26,284 nt of DNA from RGIG9379 sp031553005 (GCA_031553005.1 JAVBMA010000060.1:1-26284), one strand, 5' to 3'. Numbered from the stretch's first letter, positions 1 through 7,703 are shown. Notes: generated by a model from the letters alone, not told the origin. Translations and numbers: made by a program.

Positions 1-126
1 AACCAAAACATGTTTGCAGAAACTGCTGCAAGTCTAAACGGAAACAAAAACACACTTGCAGAACTTTCGGCAAATAAGAATGAGAACCAAAACACGTTTG
101 CAGAGGTTTGGGCAAGTTTAAATGAA
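1..126. repeat. 42-bp tandem repeat, three units
   Basis: Three imperfect direct units of 42 bp begin with aaccaaaaca, aacaaaaaca and aaccaaaaca and each carry a ttgcaga core. The array probably continues to the left of the window. Units abut without unique spacers, so this is not a CRISPR array. Confidence 0.75.
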
Positions 127-153
127 AAGCCAAACTTTCATAACCGCAGGTAA
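1..153 (+). CDS. C-terminal end of a 14-residue-repeat protein (partial)
   Basis: The first 150 bases are an open + strand frame ending in TAA at 151-153; the start lies outside the window. The frame consists of three 42-bp tandem units (about 1-42, 43-84, 85-126), which translate as 14-residue units of the type NQNTFAEVWASLNE, then a short tail KPNFHNRR. Phe/Leu, Ala and Leu recur at fixed places, so a coiled coil or amphipathic helix is possible. The unit length is a multiple of three and the divergence between units keeps the frame open. That favours a translated repeat, but the opposite strand is also open here, so this could be a non-coding minisatellite. Function is not recognised. The gene would converge on manA, whose stop is 20 bp away. 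Confidence 0.4.
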   Translation, partial: NQNMFAETAASLNGNKNTLAELSANKNENQNTFAEVWASLNEKPNFHNRR

Positions 154-171
154 ACACAGTGCAACCTGCGG
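144..171. terminator. Short hairpin between convergent genes
   Basis: A perfect 8-bp inverted repeat (ccgcaggt at 144-151, acctgcgg at 164-171) with a 12-nt loop lies between the + strand repeat ORF and the 3' end of manA. There is no clear T-run on either side, so a terminator role is only suggested by position. Confidence 0.35.
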
Positions 172-172
172 A

Positions 173-1153
173 TTATAAATAGCACTCTATCAGTTTCACT
201 CCGGTTGGGGTAGCCGGACGTATTTCAAAGGAATCCATAAAAGCGGGGATCAGGATACTTTCTCCTTGTCTCAAGGATGTTTTATTGTTGTCGGCAGTTA
301 TCAATTCGCACGAACCGGATATACACATATAAACGACAAAAGAGTCCAGCTTCCGGTAGTTTTTTACAGTATTCTCTTTTATATTCAGAAGATGTATATG
401 AAAAAATTCACAACCGGCAAGCTCAATTGAGCCGGAACCGTCCGAAGCAGTCTCTTGTTTCAGTTCATTTTCGGGTAATACGGAAAAATCCAAAGCCTCT
501 ACCGCATCTTCCGTATGAAGCTCCCGGTGTACGCCATTAACATCTTTCCGTCCGTAGTCGTAAACACGGTAAGTAATATCCGAACTCTGCTGTATTTCGG
601 CAACCAAAAGACCCTTTCCGATGGCATGGATGCGTCCGGCAGGAATAAAAAACACATCTCCCGCTTTGGCATGATGATGCATCAATACCTCTTCCAATGT
701 ATTGTCTTTGATTCGCCGTTCATATTCTTCTACGGAGATAGGTTCGGAGAATCCCGAAATCAAAACCGCATCGGGCTCAGCATCGATAATATACCAGATT
801 TCCGTTTTACCATTGCAACCATGCCGTTCTCCTGCAATCTCATCATTGGGGTGGACTTGAACGCTGCAATGATCTTTCGTATCAATAAATTTGAACAACA
901 GGGGAAGCTCATTTTTATATTTACGGTATATTTTTTCTCCTGTAATCTTTCCTTTATATTTTCCAATAACTTCTGTTAAGGGCAATCCTTTCCATTCACC
1001 GTTGGAAATAACGGAAACATAATTGGGAACGGTTGATATTTCCCAACTCTCCCCGACACTCTTCCGGTCAGTATTAATTCCTTTGTAGGCGGAGATTTTC
1101 TCGCCGCCCCAAATTACTTCCTTTAGTATATATTCAAATTTTAGTGGATACAA
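173..1153 (-). CDS. manA: Mannose-6-phosphate isomerase, class I
   Basis: Interconverts fructose-6-phosphate and mannose-6-phosphate in the cytoplasm, feeding GDP-mannose and mannose-derived surface sugars. The 326-residue product fits the short type I phosphomannose isomerases (cupin fold). Expected zinc ligands are visible: Q99 and H101 in the VQVHPND motif, E118 in GKTEIWY, and H176 in FFIPAGRIHAIGKG. The motif QQSSDITYRVYDYGR follows, with the conserved arginine of the active site. The gene is last in a minus-strand series after rfbA, rfbC and rfbD, 39 bp beyond the rfbD stop, so it is probably co-transcribed with nucleotide-sugar genes. The gap to rfbD is filled by a 'ttgaaaggtgaaag' repeat. 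The family assignment is secure; its role in polysaccharide supply is inferred from context. Confidence 0.93.
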   Translation of the reverse strand: MYPLKFEYILKEVIWGGEKISAYKGINTDRKSVGESWEISTVPNYVSVISNGEWKGLPLTEVIGKYKGKITGEKIYRKYKNELPLLFKFIDTKDHCSVQVHPNDEIAGERHGCNGKTEIWYIIDAEPDAVLISGFSEPISVEEYERRIKDNTLEEVLMHHHAKAGDVFFIPAGRIHAIGKGLLVAEIQQSSDITYRVYDYGRKDVNGVHRELHTEDAVEALDFSVLPENELKQETASDGSGSIELAGCEFFHIHLLNIKENTVKNYRKLDSFVVYMCISGSCELITADNNKTSLRQGESILIPAFMDSFEIRPATPTGVKLIECYL

Positions 1154-1163
1154 GACTTTTTAA

Positions 1164-1195
1164 ATTGAAAGGTGAAAGGTAAAAATTGAAAGTTA
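1164..1195. repeat. Short 'ttgaaaggtgaaag' intergenic repeat
   Basis: A run of variants of ttgaaaggtgaaag fills the gap between rfbD and manA. The same motif recurs at about 11804-11830, 12112-12241, 14211-14242, 21411-21427 and 26095-26116 in both orientations. Confidence 0.6.
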
Positions 1196-2044
1196 GGGAT
1201 TAAAAGTTTTTAGGCATTCTATAAGAGAGTCCCGCCAATAGGGTACTTTCGCTCCTGCCTCTTTTATTTTCTTTTTGCTTAAGACACTATATGCGGGGCG
1301 TTTTGCCGGAGTGGGATATTCACTGCTCTCTATTGCATTCAGTATGATGCGGATACCGGACAGGTCAAAGATTGCTTTTGCAAAATCGTACCAACTGATA
1401 ACTCCTTCATTGGAATAGTGGTATAATGTGCATCCGGAGAATCCTTTTTGCAGCAGATCCAGAATAGCAATAGCCAAATCTGTGGCATAAGTCGGGGTTC
1501 CGGCCTGATCGTAGACTACGCTCAGTTCTTCTTTTTCTTTGCCTAAACGCAACATCGTTTTTACAAAGTTTCCGCCGAACTCGCTGTATAACCAAGCGGT
1601 ACGTATGATTAATGAATCGCATCCGCTCTCCTTTACTGCTGTTTCGCCATCCAGCTTTGTTTTTCCGTATATACCAACCGGATCGGTCGGATCGGTTTCT
1701 TTTAAAGGCAAATTGCCGTTCCCATTAAATACATAATCGGTTGAAATATGGATCAGTTTGATATTTGCCTTTTTAGCAGCGGTTGCCAAATTACGAGGGC
1801 CGTCCACATTTATTTTCCGCGCGAGGTCTGCATCGGCTTCGGCTTTATCGACAGCCGTGTAAGCTGCACAATTAATTATTGCACGGATATTATTTGCTTG
1901 GATCAGTTGTTCCAAAAGAGCGGGATCGGTAATATCAACTTCGGGAATATCGGTAAAAAAGAAGTGATAATCCGGATATTTTGCCGCCACTTTGCGTATG
2001 GAATTGCCTAGCTGTCCATTAGCTCCTGTAACTAGTATATTCAT
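1193..2044 (-). CDS. rfbD: dTDP-4-dehydrorhamnose reductase
   Basis: Catalyses the last step of dTDP-L-rhamnose synthesis, the NAD(P)H-dependent reduction of dTDP-4-keto-L-rhamnose. The 283-residue protein is an extended short-chain dehydrogenase. The Rossmann glycine motif GANGQLG spans residues 7-13, a family-typical HISTDYVFNG segment follows at about 99-108, and the catalytic YxxxK is Y126-G-K-T-K130. The C-terminal RPAYSVLS segment is also typical of RmlD. Length is normal. It lies downstream of rfbC on the same strand but is separated from it by 372 bp of nested palindromic repeats, which may split or attenuate the transcript. rfbB, needed to complete the pathway, is not in the window. 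Confidence 0.94.
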   Translation of the reverse strand: MNILVTGANGQLGNSIRKVAAKYPDYHFFFTDIPEVDITDPALLEQLIQANNIRAIINCAAYTAVDKAEADADLARKINVDGPRNLATAAKKANIKLIHISTDYVFNGNGNLPLKETDPTDPVGIYGKTKLDGETAVKESGCDSLIIRTAWLYSEFGGNFVKTMLRLGKEKEELSVVYDQAGTPTYATDLAIAILDLLQKGFSGCTLYHYSNEGVISWYDFAKAIFDLSGIRIILNAIESSEYPTPAKRPAYSVLSKKKIKEAGAKVPYWRDSLIECLKTFNP

Positions 2045-2092
2045 TTTTTAAATACACAAAATAAATTAGTTGATACTATTCTTATTTATAAA

Positions 2093-2361
2093 CAGACGTC
2101 TCACTATGTTCGACATGACTTTGATCTTTTAGTTTTGTAATGGAGCGGAAGAGGCTGTCCCAAAAGTCCTTTAACCACAAAGGACACAAAGTTTTACAGT
2201 AAGGGACACAAAGAATATTGGATGATTATCAGGATATTGTGATCTTTATGAATTTTCTTTGTGTCCTTTGTGGTAAAAAATATTGACTTTTGGGACAGAC
2301 TCTTCCGCTTCTCCTCTCTTTTTCCGTTGTTTGTCATGTCGAGGCAAAGCCGAAACATCTC
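2093..2361. repeat. Nested palindromic element between rfbC and rfbD
   Basis: Two levels of inverted symmetry are visible. The outer arms are cgacatgac (2111-2119) and gtcatgtcg (2333-2341). They sit inside longer diverged copies of a 'gtcatgtcga...agacatctc'-like sequence, at 2093-2119 reversed and 2333-2361 direct. Inside are 25-bp inverted ends, 2144-2168 and 2285-2309, with one mismatch and the core ctgtcccaaaag. Inside those, ccacaaaggacacaaag (about 2175-2191) pairs with ctttgtgtcctttgtgg (about 2257-2273). No ORF of useful size is present. A second copy of the inner element is at 26146-26284, reversed. It resembles the intergenic palindromes and MITE-like repeats common in Bacteroidota; this class assignment is inference. 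Confidence 0.8.
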
Positions 2362-2416
2362 AATTTAGTATGAATTAATTTTTAACACATAACTTATAAA
2401 AGATTACCGGATAAAA

Positions 2417-2959
2417 TTAATAATCAATTGAATCAAGCGCCGGCAATTTTCCGTCTTTTTCAGACAAGAGGATATCGGTTGCCGGTATTTTCCACTCGAT
2501 CCCTATCTGCGGATCATTAAAAATAACTCCTCCTTCCGACTGAGGCGCATAGATATTATCTACTTTATAAGTAAAGATAGCTTCCTGGCTCAGGACAAGA
2601 AATCCGTGCGCAAACCCGCGGGGAATAAAAAATTGCCTCTTATTTTCTTCACTCAGGGTAACGGCAACGTGCTTTCCGAATGTGGGAGAATTTTGCCTTA
2701 CGTCAACAGCCACATCCAACACTTCTCCTTTTATTACCCGCACAAGTTTTGCCTGTGCAAATTCGCCCTTCTGGTAATGAAGCCCGCGAAGTACGCCGTA
2801 AGACGATTTTGACTCGTTGTCCTGAACAAAATTCACCTTTCCGATGTACTGCTCAAACTCCTCTTTTTTGAATGCTTCGAAAAAATAGCCTCTGCTGTCA
2901 TTAAAAACAGTTGGTTCAATAACCCACACGCCGGATATCTCTTGTTCTATATATTTCAT
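2417..2959 (-). CDS. rfbC: dTDP-4-dehydrorhamnose 3,5-epimerase
   Basis: Epimerises dTDP-4-keto-6-deoxyglucose at C3 and C5, the third step towards dTDP-L-rhamnose. The 180-residue product is a standard RmlC cupin: the catalytic histidine is H61 in the motif LRGLHYQ, followed by the KLVRVIKGEVLDVAVDVR strand, FFIPRGFAHGFLVLS, and the C-terminal NDPQIGIEW segment characteristic of the family. It lies 32 bp downstream of rfbA on the same strand, which supports co-transcription. The nested repeat element follows 56 bp after its stop. Nothing is missing or truncated. Confidence 0.95.
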   Translation of the reverse strand: MKYIEQEISGVWVIEPTVFNDSRGYFFEAFKKEEFEQYIGKVNFVQDNESKSSYGVLRGLHYQKGEFAQAKLVRVIKGEVLDVAVDVRQNSPTFGKHVAVTLSEENKRQFFIPRGFAHGFLVLSQEAIFTYKVDNIYAPQSEGGVIFNDPQIGIEWKIPATDILLSEKDGKLPALDSIDY

Positions 2960-2991
2960 TGATTTTGTCGAAATAGTTGTTTCTTTTTTGA

Positions 2992-3855
2992 TTAGTCCAG
3001 CAAAGACAGGATATACTGTCCGTATTGGGTTGTCTTCAACTGGTCTCCCAATTTATGTAATTGTTCGTTGCTGATCCATTTATTGCGCCAGGCAATCTCT
3101 TCGATGCAGGCGATATAATATCCTTGCCGCTTCTGGATTGTTTCGACAAAGTTTCCTGCTTCGAGCAACGAATCGCAATTTCCGGTATCCAACCATGCAA
3201 ATCCTCTCCCGAATAACTCCACATGTAAAGAGCCATCTTCCAAGTATAGTTTGTTTAAATCGGTAATCTCATACTCATTTCTGGCGGAAGGCTTTAAATC
3301 ACAGGCTCGTTGCGTTACGGTGTGATCATAAAAATAAAGGCCGGGAATGGCATAATTTGACTTCGGTTTTTCCGGCTTTTCTTCCAGTGAAATCACATTT
3401 CTGTTTTCATCAAACTCTACTACGCCATAAGCGCCCGGATCTTTTACGTAATAACCAAAGATTGTAGCCCCTTGCGTTGTAGAAGCTGCTCTTTTCAGCA
3501 TTTCCGAAAAGTTCTGTCCGTAAAAGAGATTATCGCCCAAAATCAAACAACCGGGACCGCCTTCTAAAAAACCGGCTCCCAATACAAATGCTTGCGCCAA
3601 TCCGTTCGGTTTTTCCTGCACAACGTATGAGAATTGCATTCCCAATTCCTCTCCGCTGCCAAGCAGTTGCCTGAACATGGGTAAATCCCGGGGAGTGGAA
3701 ATGATAAGGACCTCGCGTATTCCCGCCAACATCAGTGTCGACAATGGATAATAAATCATCGGCTTATCATACACCGGCATTATCTGTTTGGATATTGCTT
3801 TTGATAACGGAAATAGCCGGGTGGCGCTTCCGCCTGCAAGAATTATTCCTTTCAT
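2992..3855 (-). CDS. rfbA: Glucose-1-phosphate thymidylyltransferase
   Basis: Makes dTDP-glucose from dTTP and glucose-1-phosphate, the entry step of dTDP-rhamnose synthesis. The 287-residue protein matches the RmlA family along its length. The nucleotide-binding motif runs GGSATRLFP (residues 8-16; alanine replaces the more usual glycine), followed by SKQIMPVYDKPMIYYPLS; GDNLFYG and the EEKPEKPKSNYAIPGLYFYD segment are intact. It heads the minus-strand series rfbA-rfbC-rfbD-manA. Its ATG overlaps the stop of an upstream 32-codon leader ORF (ATGA), and it has no Shine-Dalgarno of its own. A promoter-like -7 box is at 3971-3978. Confidence 0.95.
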   Translation of the reverse strand: MKGIILAGGSATRLFPLSKAISKQIMPVYDKPMIYYPLSTLMLAGIREVLIISTPRDLPMFRQLLGSGEELGMQFSYVVQEKPNGLAQAFVLGAGFLEGGPGCLILGDNLFYGQNFSEMLKRAASTTQGATIFGYYVKDPGAYGVVEFDENRNVISLEEKPEKPKSNYAIPGLYFYDHTVTQRACDLKPSARNEYEITDLNKLYLEDGSLHVELFGRGFAWLDTGNCDSLLEAGNFVETIQKRQGYYIACIEEIAWRNKWISNEQLHKLGDQLKTTQYGQYILSLLD

Positions 3856-3950
3856 ACGTGAAAATTTGATAATTGAGGCAATTGCAAAAACCGGGATTGA
3901 AACGCTTTTTTTATTCCGTTGGAATACCGCGATATATATTGAGATTTCAT
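3852..3950 (-). CDS. Possible 32-residue leader peptide upstream of rfbA
   Basis: A short ORF of 32 codons starts at 3950 and ends with TGA at 3854-3852, overlapping the rfbA ATG in an ATGA arrangement. It is preceded by an AAGGAG sequence 7 nt before its ATG, which is notable because genes in this window generally lack Shine-Dalgarno sequences. It starts about 20 bp downstream of a good -7 box, so a transcript from that promoter would carry it first. The peptide (starting MKSQYISRYSNGIKKAF) is basic and unlike any family I recognise. It may couple translation to rfbA, or be a chance ORF. Confidence 0.35.
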   Translation of the reverse strand: MKSQYISRYSNGIKKAFQSRFLQLPQLSNFHV

Positions 3951-3970
3951 TCTTTGCTCCTTGATTTTTG

Positions 3971-4002
3971 CAAAGATATTTAATTTTGTGAAATTAGCGC
4001 AA
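3971..4002 (-). promoter_or_regulatory. Promoter for the rfbA-rfbC-rfbD-manA series
   Basis: On the minus strand TATCTTTG (3978-3971) matches the Bacteroidota -7 consensus TAnnTTTG exactly. A TTG at 4002-4000 lies 21 bp upstream as a -33 element. Transcription would start near 3964, giving a leader of about 110 nt before rfbA. Confidence 0.6.
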
Positions 4003-4078
4003 TAGGCAGAACCTTTGTTTCTGTGACAGGAAAACTTATACAATAATAAAGCACTTGGTTAGAGTGCTTTTATTTAAT

Positions 4079-4232
4079 GCTTATTCGTAATTTTATCCGA
4101 AACAAGAGATAATAAACACAAAGACACAACGAACATAAAGAAAATAAAAAGAAATACTACTTTGTGTTCGTTGTGCCTTTGTATTTATAAAACTCATTGC
4201 CTTTGATTACTTCGGGAGTAATTGCAAAAAGC
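4079..4232. repeat. Stem-loop repeat, family B, copy 1
   Basis: A 27-nt arm (4114-4140), 19-nt A-rich loop (4141-4159) and 27-nt arm (4160-4186) form a hairpin with 24 of 27 positions paired. The hairpin is bracketed by flanks aacaagagata (left) and tttataaa..cattg (right) shared with copy 2 at 16704-16859 and, reversed and more diverged, copy 3 at 9691-9840. The outer ends are gcttatt and a degraded reverse counterpart. It begins 5 bp after the thioredoxin stop and may act as its terminator. Confidence 0.75.
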
Positions 4233-4237
4233 ATATT

Positions 4238-4738
4238 TTATTTTTTTCCTAACAATACGATGTCTATTGCTTTTTTTATTTCTTCTTTCGGAAGGGCTCC
4301 CCGATTGGCTTGCGGTTGTTCCTTCATCGGGATAAAGACCAGTAACGGAATACTGCTCGCCCCGAACATGCTTGCCAACTCTTTTTCCTGATCTACATTA
4401 ATCTTGTAAATATAGATTTGACCTTTATATTCTTCGGCTAATTGATCCAGATAAGGAGAGATCATACGGCAAGGACCGCACCAACCGGCATAAAAATCCA
4501 ATACACAAGGCTTATCTCCTATATATTTCCACTCGTTACTCGCTTCATAATTGAATACTTTTTTCAGGAAGTCACTTTTAGTAAGGTGAATAACTTTGTC
4601 TTCGACTTTCTTCTCTGCTGTTTTGGCAGGTGTTTTAGCTGATGATTTTGCTTGGGTCTGAGCTAAAATATTAGAGGAAAATGAACTTACAAATACTATT
4701 AAAGCAAACAGAAAACCTTTTTTAATCGCTGTTTTCAT
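4238..4738 (-). CDS. Exported thioredoxin-family protein
   Basis: A 166-residue thioredoxin-like protein with the canonical WCGPC active site (C87 and C90). The first 27 residues, MKTAIKKGFLFALIVFVSSF followed by SSNILAQ, form a signal peptide with probable cleavage after the alanine of ILAQ, so it likely works in the periplasm. A lysine/alanine-rich linker (about residues 28-48) precedes the thioredoxin fold. The cis-proline motif SSIPLLVFI is present. An upstream in-frame ATG would add 17 residues, but it lies inside the promoter and would bury the signal peptide, so the start at 4738 is chosen. It stands alone, with its own promoter at 4760-4789. The role is probably disulfide reduction or general thiol maintenance in the envelope; the substrate is unknown. 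Confidence 0.9.
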   Translation of the reverse strand: MKTAIKKGFLFALIVFVSSFSSNILAQTQAKSSAKTPAKTAEKKVEDKVIHLTKSDFLKKVFNYEASNEWKYIGDKPCVLDFYAGWCGPCRMISPYLDQLAEEYKGQIYIYKINVDQEKELASMFGASSIPLLVFIPMKEQPQANRGALPKEEIKKAIDIVLLGKK

Positions 4739-4759
4739 ATATTTTCGTTTTTGATTTGT

Positions 4760-4789
4760 CAAAAATAATAGATTAAAATGAATATGCAA
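4760..4789 (-). promoter_or_regulatory. Promoter for the thioredoxin gene
   Basis: On the minus strand TATTTTTG (4767-4760) fits the TAnnTTTG -7 consensus, with a TTGC at 4789-4786 about 18-19 bp upstream. The leader to the ATG at 4738 would be only about 15 nt, which also supports that start. Confidence 0.55.
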
Positions 4790-4933
4790 TGTTTATTATC
4801 GTTTATTAAGTCAAAATCTTTTCAAATTAGGTTAAAACAGGCGGTAAATATTACAGGTTGCAAATGTCGTTACAAGGTGAAACAAATGGCTAATCTGCGA
4901 TGAGATAATTAGGAGTGTTTGCAACTATTTTTC

Positions 4934-4941
4934 TATCTTTG
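4934..4941 (+). promoter_or_regulatory. -7 promoter box for ahcY
   Basis: TATCTTTG matches TAnnTTTG exactly and lies 26 bp upstream of the ahcY ATG. No good TTG element is found at the usual distance; a TTTG at 4918-4921 is too close. Confidence 0.5.
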
Positions 4942-4967
4942 CAACTCATAATTTTATAGATATAAAA

Positions 4968-6389
4968 ATGATAAAAGAAAGTTGGTTTTCATCTTTGCCA
5001 TATAAAGTGGCAGATATATCTCTGGCTGATTTCGGCCGTAAAGAGATTGAATTGGCAGAACAGGAAATGCCAGGCCTTATGGCTCTTCGCGAAAAATACG
5101 GAAAACAACAACCTCTGAAAGGTGCACGAATTTCCGGTTCGTTGCACATGACTATTCAAACGGCAGTTCTGATAGAGACGTTGGTTGCTTTGGGTGCACA
5201 GGTGCGTTGGGCAAGTTGCAACATTTATTCTACTCAGGATCATGCTGCGGCAGCGATTGCGGCGGCGGGTATTCCCGTTTTTGCGTGGAAAGGGGAAACA
5301 TTGGAAGAGTACTGGTGGTGTACTTTGCAGGCACTCGTCTTTGATGGTAACAAAGGTCCGAACCTTATCGTTGATGACGGAGGTGATGCAACCTTGATGA
5401 TCCACCTGGGTGTTGATGCCGAAAAAAATGCATCGGTATTGGACAAAACGGTACATACGGAAGATGAAATTTGCCTGTACAATACGCTGAAAGAGGTATT
5501 GAAAACAAATGATTCGTTTTGGACAAAGATGATTCCTGAAATCAGGGGCGTTTCGGAAGAGACAACCACAGGTGTACATCGTTTGTATCAAATGAAAAAC
5601 GAAGGAAAATTATTGTTCCCGGCATTTAACGTAAATGATTCGGTAACGAAATCCAAATTTGATAATTTATATGGTTGCCGCGAGTCGTTGGCAGACGGAA
5701 TCAAGCGTGCGACCGACATCATGATTGCCGGAAAAGTAGTTGTGGTTTGCGGGTACGGCGACGTAGGCAAAGGTTGCGCACACTCCATGCGTTCGTATGG
5801 TGCACGTGTTTTGGTAACCGAGATAGACCCTATTTGCGCTTTACAGGCTGCAATGGAAGGCTTTGAAGTAACAACGATAGAGGACGCGCTTGCCGAAGGC
5901 GATATCTATGTTACGACTACCGGAAATGTGGATATTATCCGTATCGACCACATGAATAAGATGAAAAATAGTGCAATCGTTTGCAACATCGGTCATTTTG
6001 ATAATGAAATCCAAGTAGATAAATTGAAAAACTACCCGGGAATCAAATGCCGTAATATTAAACCTCAGGTAGACCAGTATTTCTTCCCTGAAGGACACTC
6101 TATTCTTTTATTGGCCGACGGCCGCCTTGTGAATCTGGGTTGTGCCACCGGACATCCTTCTTTTGTAATGAGTAATTCATTTACCAACCAGACATTGGCA
6201 CAGATTGAACTAAACTCAAAGAAGTATGAGATAGATGTTTATTGTTTACCGAAAAAACTGGACGAGGAAGTTGCCCGTTTACATCTGGAAAAGATTGGTG
6301 TAAAATTGACTAAGTTGACTTCCGAACAAGCTGCATATATCGGAGTTTCGGTAGATGGACCTTATAAATCGGATTTGTATCGGTATTGA
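4968..6389 (+). CDS. ahcY: S-adenosylhomocysteine hydrolase
   Basis: NAD-dependent hydrolysis of S-adenosylhomocysteine to adenosine and homocysteine, clearing the product inhibitor of methyltransferases in the cytoplasm. The 473 residues cover the whole family length. Visible landmarks are the substrate-domain motif SGSLHMTIQTAVLIETL, the NIYSTQDHAAAA segment, the dinucleotide-binding GYGDVGKG (G262 to G269), GHFDNEIQ, and the C-terminal GPYKSDLYRY, whose lysine and tyrosine reach the NAD site of the neighbouring subunit in this family. Transcribed alone from a -7 box at 4934 and ended by a long hairpin at 6399-6471, which it shares with the convergent kdtA. Confidence 0.97.
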   Translation: MIKESWFSSLPYKVADISLADFGRKEIELAEQEMPGLMALREKYGKQQPLKGARISGSLHMTIQTAVLIETLVALGAQVRWASCNIYSTQDHAAAAIAAAGIPVFAWKGETLEEYWWCTLQALVFDGNKGPNLIVDDGGDATLMIHLGVDAEKNASVLDKTVHTEDEICLYNTLKEVLKTNDSFWTKMIPEIRGVSEETTTGVHRLYQMKNEGKLLFPAFNVNDSVTKSKFDNLYGCRESLADGIKRATDIMIAGKVVVVCGYGDVGKGCAHSMRSYGARVLVTEIDPICALQAAMEGFEVTTIEDALAEGDIYVTTTGNVDIIRIDHMNKMKNSAIVCNIGHFDNEIQVDKLKNYPGIKCRNIKPQVDQYFFPEGHSILLLADGRLVNLGCATGHPSFVMSNSFTNQTLAQIELNSKKYEIDVYCLPKKLDEEVARLHLEKIGVKLTKLTSEQAAYIGVSVDGPYKSDLYRY

Positions 6390-6398
6390 TAAGACGGG

Positions 6399-6471
6399 AA
6401 AAGACGATAATAAAAAAAAGACTTCCTAAGTTTCTAAAACTTAGGAAGTCTTTTTTTTATTATCGTCTTTT
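6399..6471. terminator. Bidirectional terminator between ahcY and kdtA
   Basis: A perfect 35-bp inverted repeat (6399-6433 and 6437-6471) surrounds a 3-nt loop. The stem core cttcctaag/cttaggaag is flanked by A8 on one side and T8 on the other, so an intrinsic terminator forms in both directions. It begins 10 bp after the ahcY stop, and its last base is the first base of the reversed kdtA stop codon. Confidence 0.92.
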
Positions 6472-7703
6472 TATTCCTTCCCAAAAATAGCTTTAACCAC
6501 CTGTTCGGTTGCTCCGCAATTGGATCTTACAAAGTCGTACGCTATTGCCGATGTGTTTGTCAGAGCTTGTGAGTTGTTCAACAACTCATCTAATATTTGA
6601 TTTAACTCCTCTTCGTTGTTGACAGGGAAACCTGCTCCTGACTTTATTATTTCTACCGCTTCCCTGAATTTTTTGTAGTTAGGTCCAAAAATAACCGGCA
6701 TCCCATATACGGCAGCTTCCAGAATATTATGAATGCCCACTCCAAATCCACCTCCGATATAAGCAATTTCGCCATAGCGGTAAATGGATGAGAGTAATCC
6801 TATGCAGTCAATAATAATACAGTCAGCATTTTGAGCCTCTTCGGTTGTAGTTTGCGTATAACGGACATAACTCCGCTCCAATTTTCCGGCAATCTCCCTG
6901 ATATGGTTCTCATCGGTTTGATGCGGAGCAATAATCAGTTTAAAGCCTTTGTTCGCATTGAAATAAGGGATAATTAAATTTTCGTCTTTAGGCCACGAAC
7001 TGCCTGCAACGAGTATCTTCGACTCTCCTTTAAAGGCTTGGATAATCGGTAATTCTTTAGCTTGGAGAGCAATCTCCACTACCCTGTCGCAACGGGTATC
7101 CCCGGCTATAGAGGCATTTTCTATCCCGATGGAGTTCAATAAATCTATTGAATTTTGATCTTGAACAAAAAGGTGGTTATAATTTTTCAGCAACCTGCTG
7201 TACCAACGCCCGTACCATTTGAAGAATGCTTGGGAATCCCTGAAAATAGCAGAAACGATATAAGTAGGAATTTGGTGTTTTTTCAGTTGGGAGAGATAAT
7301 TCATCCAGAATTCATATTTGATGAATATTGCTACTGACGGTTTGGTTATACGGATAAACTTCCGCGCATTCCAAGCAGTATCCATTGGAAGATAGGCGAT
7401 TATATCGGCTCCTTGATAATCTTTCCTTACCTCGTAGCCCGAAGGTGAAAAGAATGTAAGGAGGAGCTTATATTCGGGATGCATTCGTCTGATTGCTTCT
7501 ATGATAGGTCTTCCTTGTTCAAATTCGCCTAAAGAAGCAACGTGAACCCAAACGTATTTTGTATTTGGCTCTATTTTTTCTTTCAGGAAGGAAAAGACAT
7601 CTTTTCTTCCGGCAATGAACTTTGCCGCTTTTTCGTTGAACGGCGAAACTAAAAGAATGATATACTTATAAAGTAATATTCCGAGCGTATAGAGTATCTT
7701 CAT
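6471..7703 (-). CDS. kdtA: 3-deoxy-D-manno-octulosonic acid (Kdo) transferase
   Basis: Transfers Kdo from CMP-Kdo to the lipid A precursor at the inner face of the cytoplasmic membrane, the first step of LPS core assembly. The 410-residue protein has an N-terminal hydrophobic anchor (about residues 5-20), then the N-terminal glycosyltransferase domain with the motif WVHVASLGEFEQG; the expected catalytic glutamate is E60. The C-terminal half carries LVAGSSWPKDE, FGVGIHNILEAAVYGMPVIFGP and FREA, typical of WaaA/KdtA. It follows gltX by 121 bp on the same strand, a pairing that I recall as common in Bacteroidales. Its stop codon touches the shared bidirectional terminator. Confidence 0.95.
   Translation of the reverse strand: MKILYTLGILLYKYIILLVSPFNEKAAKFIAGRKDVFSFLKEKIEPNTKYVWVHVASLGEFEQGRPIIEAIRRMHPEYKLLLTFFSPSGYEVRKDYQGADIIAYLPMDTAWNARKFIRITKPSVAIFIKYEFWMNYLSQLKKHQIPTYIVSAIFRDSQAFFKWYGRWYSRLLKNYNHLFVQDQNSIDLLNSIGIENASIAGDTRCDRVVEIALQAKELPIIQAFKGESKILVAGSSWPKDENLIIPYFNANKGFKLIIAPHQTDENHIREIAGKLERSYVRYTQTTTEEAQNADCIIIDCIGLLSSIYRYGEIAYIGGGFGVGIHNILEAAVYGMPVIFGPNYKKFREAVEIIKSGAGFPVNNEEELNQILDELLNNSQALTNTSAIAYDFVRSNCGATEQVVKAIFGKE

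Noticed and set aside
1..126. CRISPR-like array
   Set aside because: Units of 42 bp abut each other with no unique spacers, keep an open frame, and no cas genes are near.
2045..2416. Remnant insertion sequence with transposase
   Set aside because: No ORF of useful length or transposase motif on either strand; only palindromic arms are present.
3951..4043. Upstream extension of the rfbA leader ORF to 63 codons
   Set aside because: The extension runs through the promoter; only the part from 3950 could be translated from that transcript.
4989..5591. 200-codon minus-strand ORF inside ahcY
   Set aside because: Antisense to a gene with clear family motifs along its length; a shadow caused by codon use.
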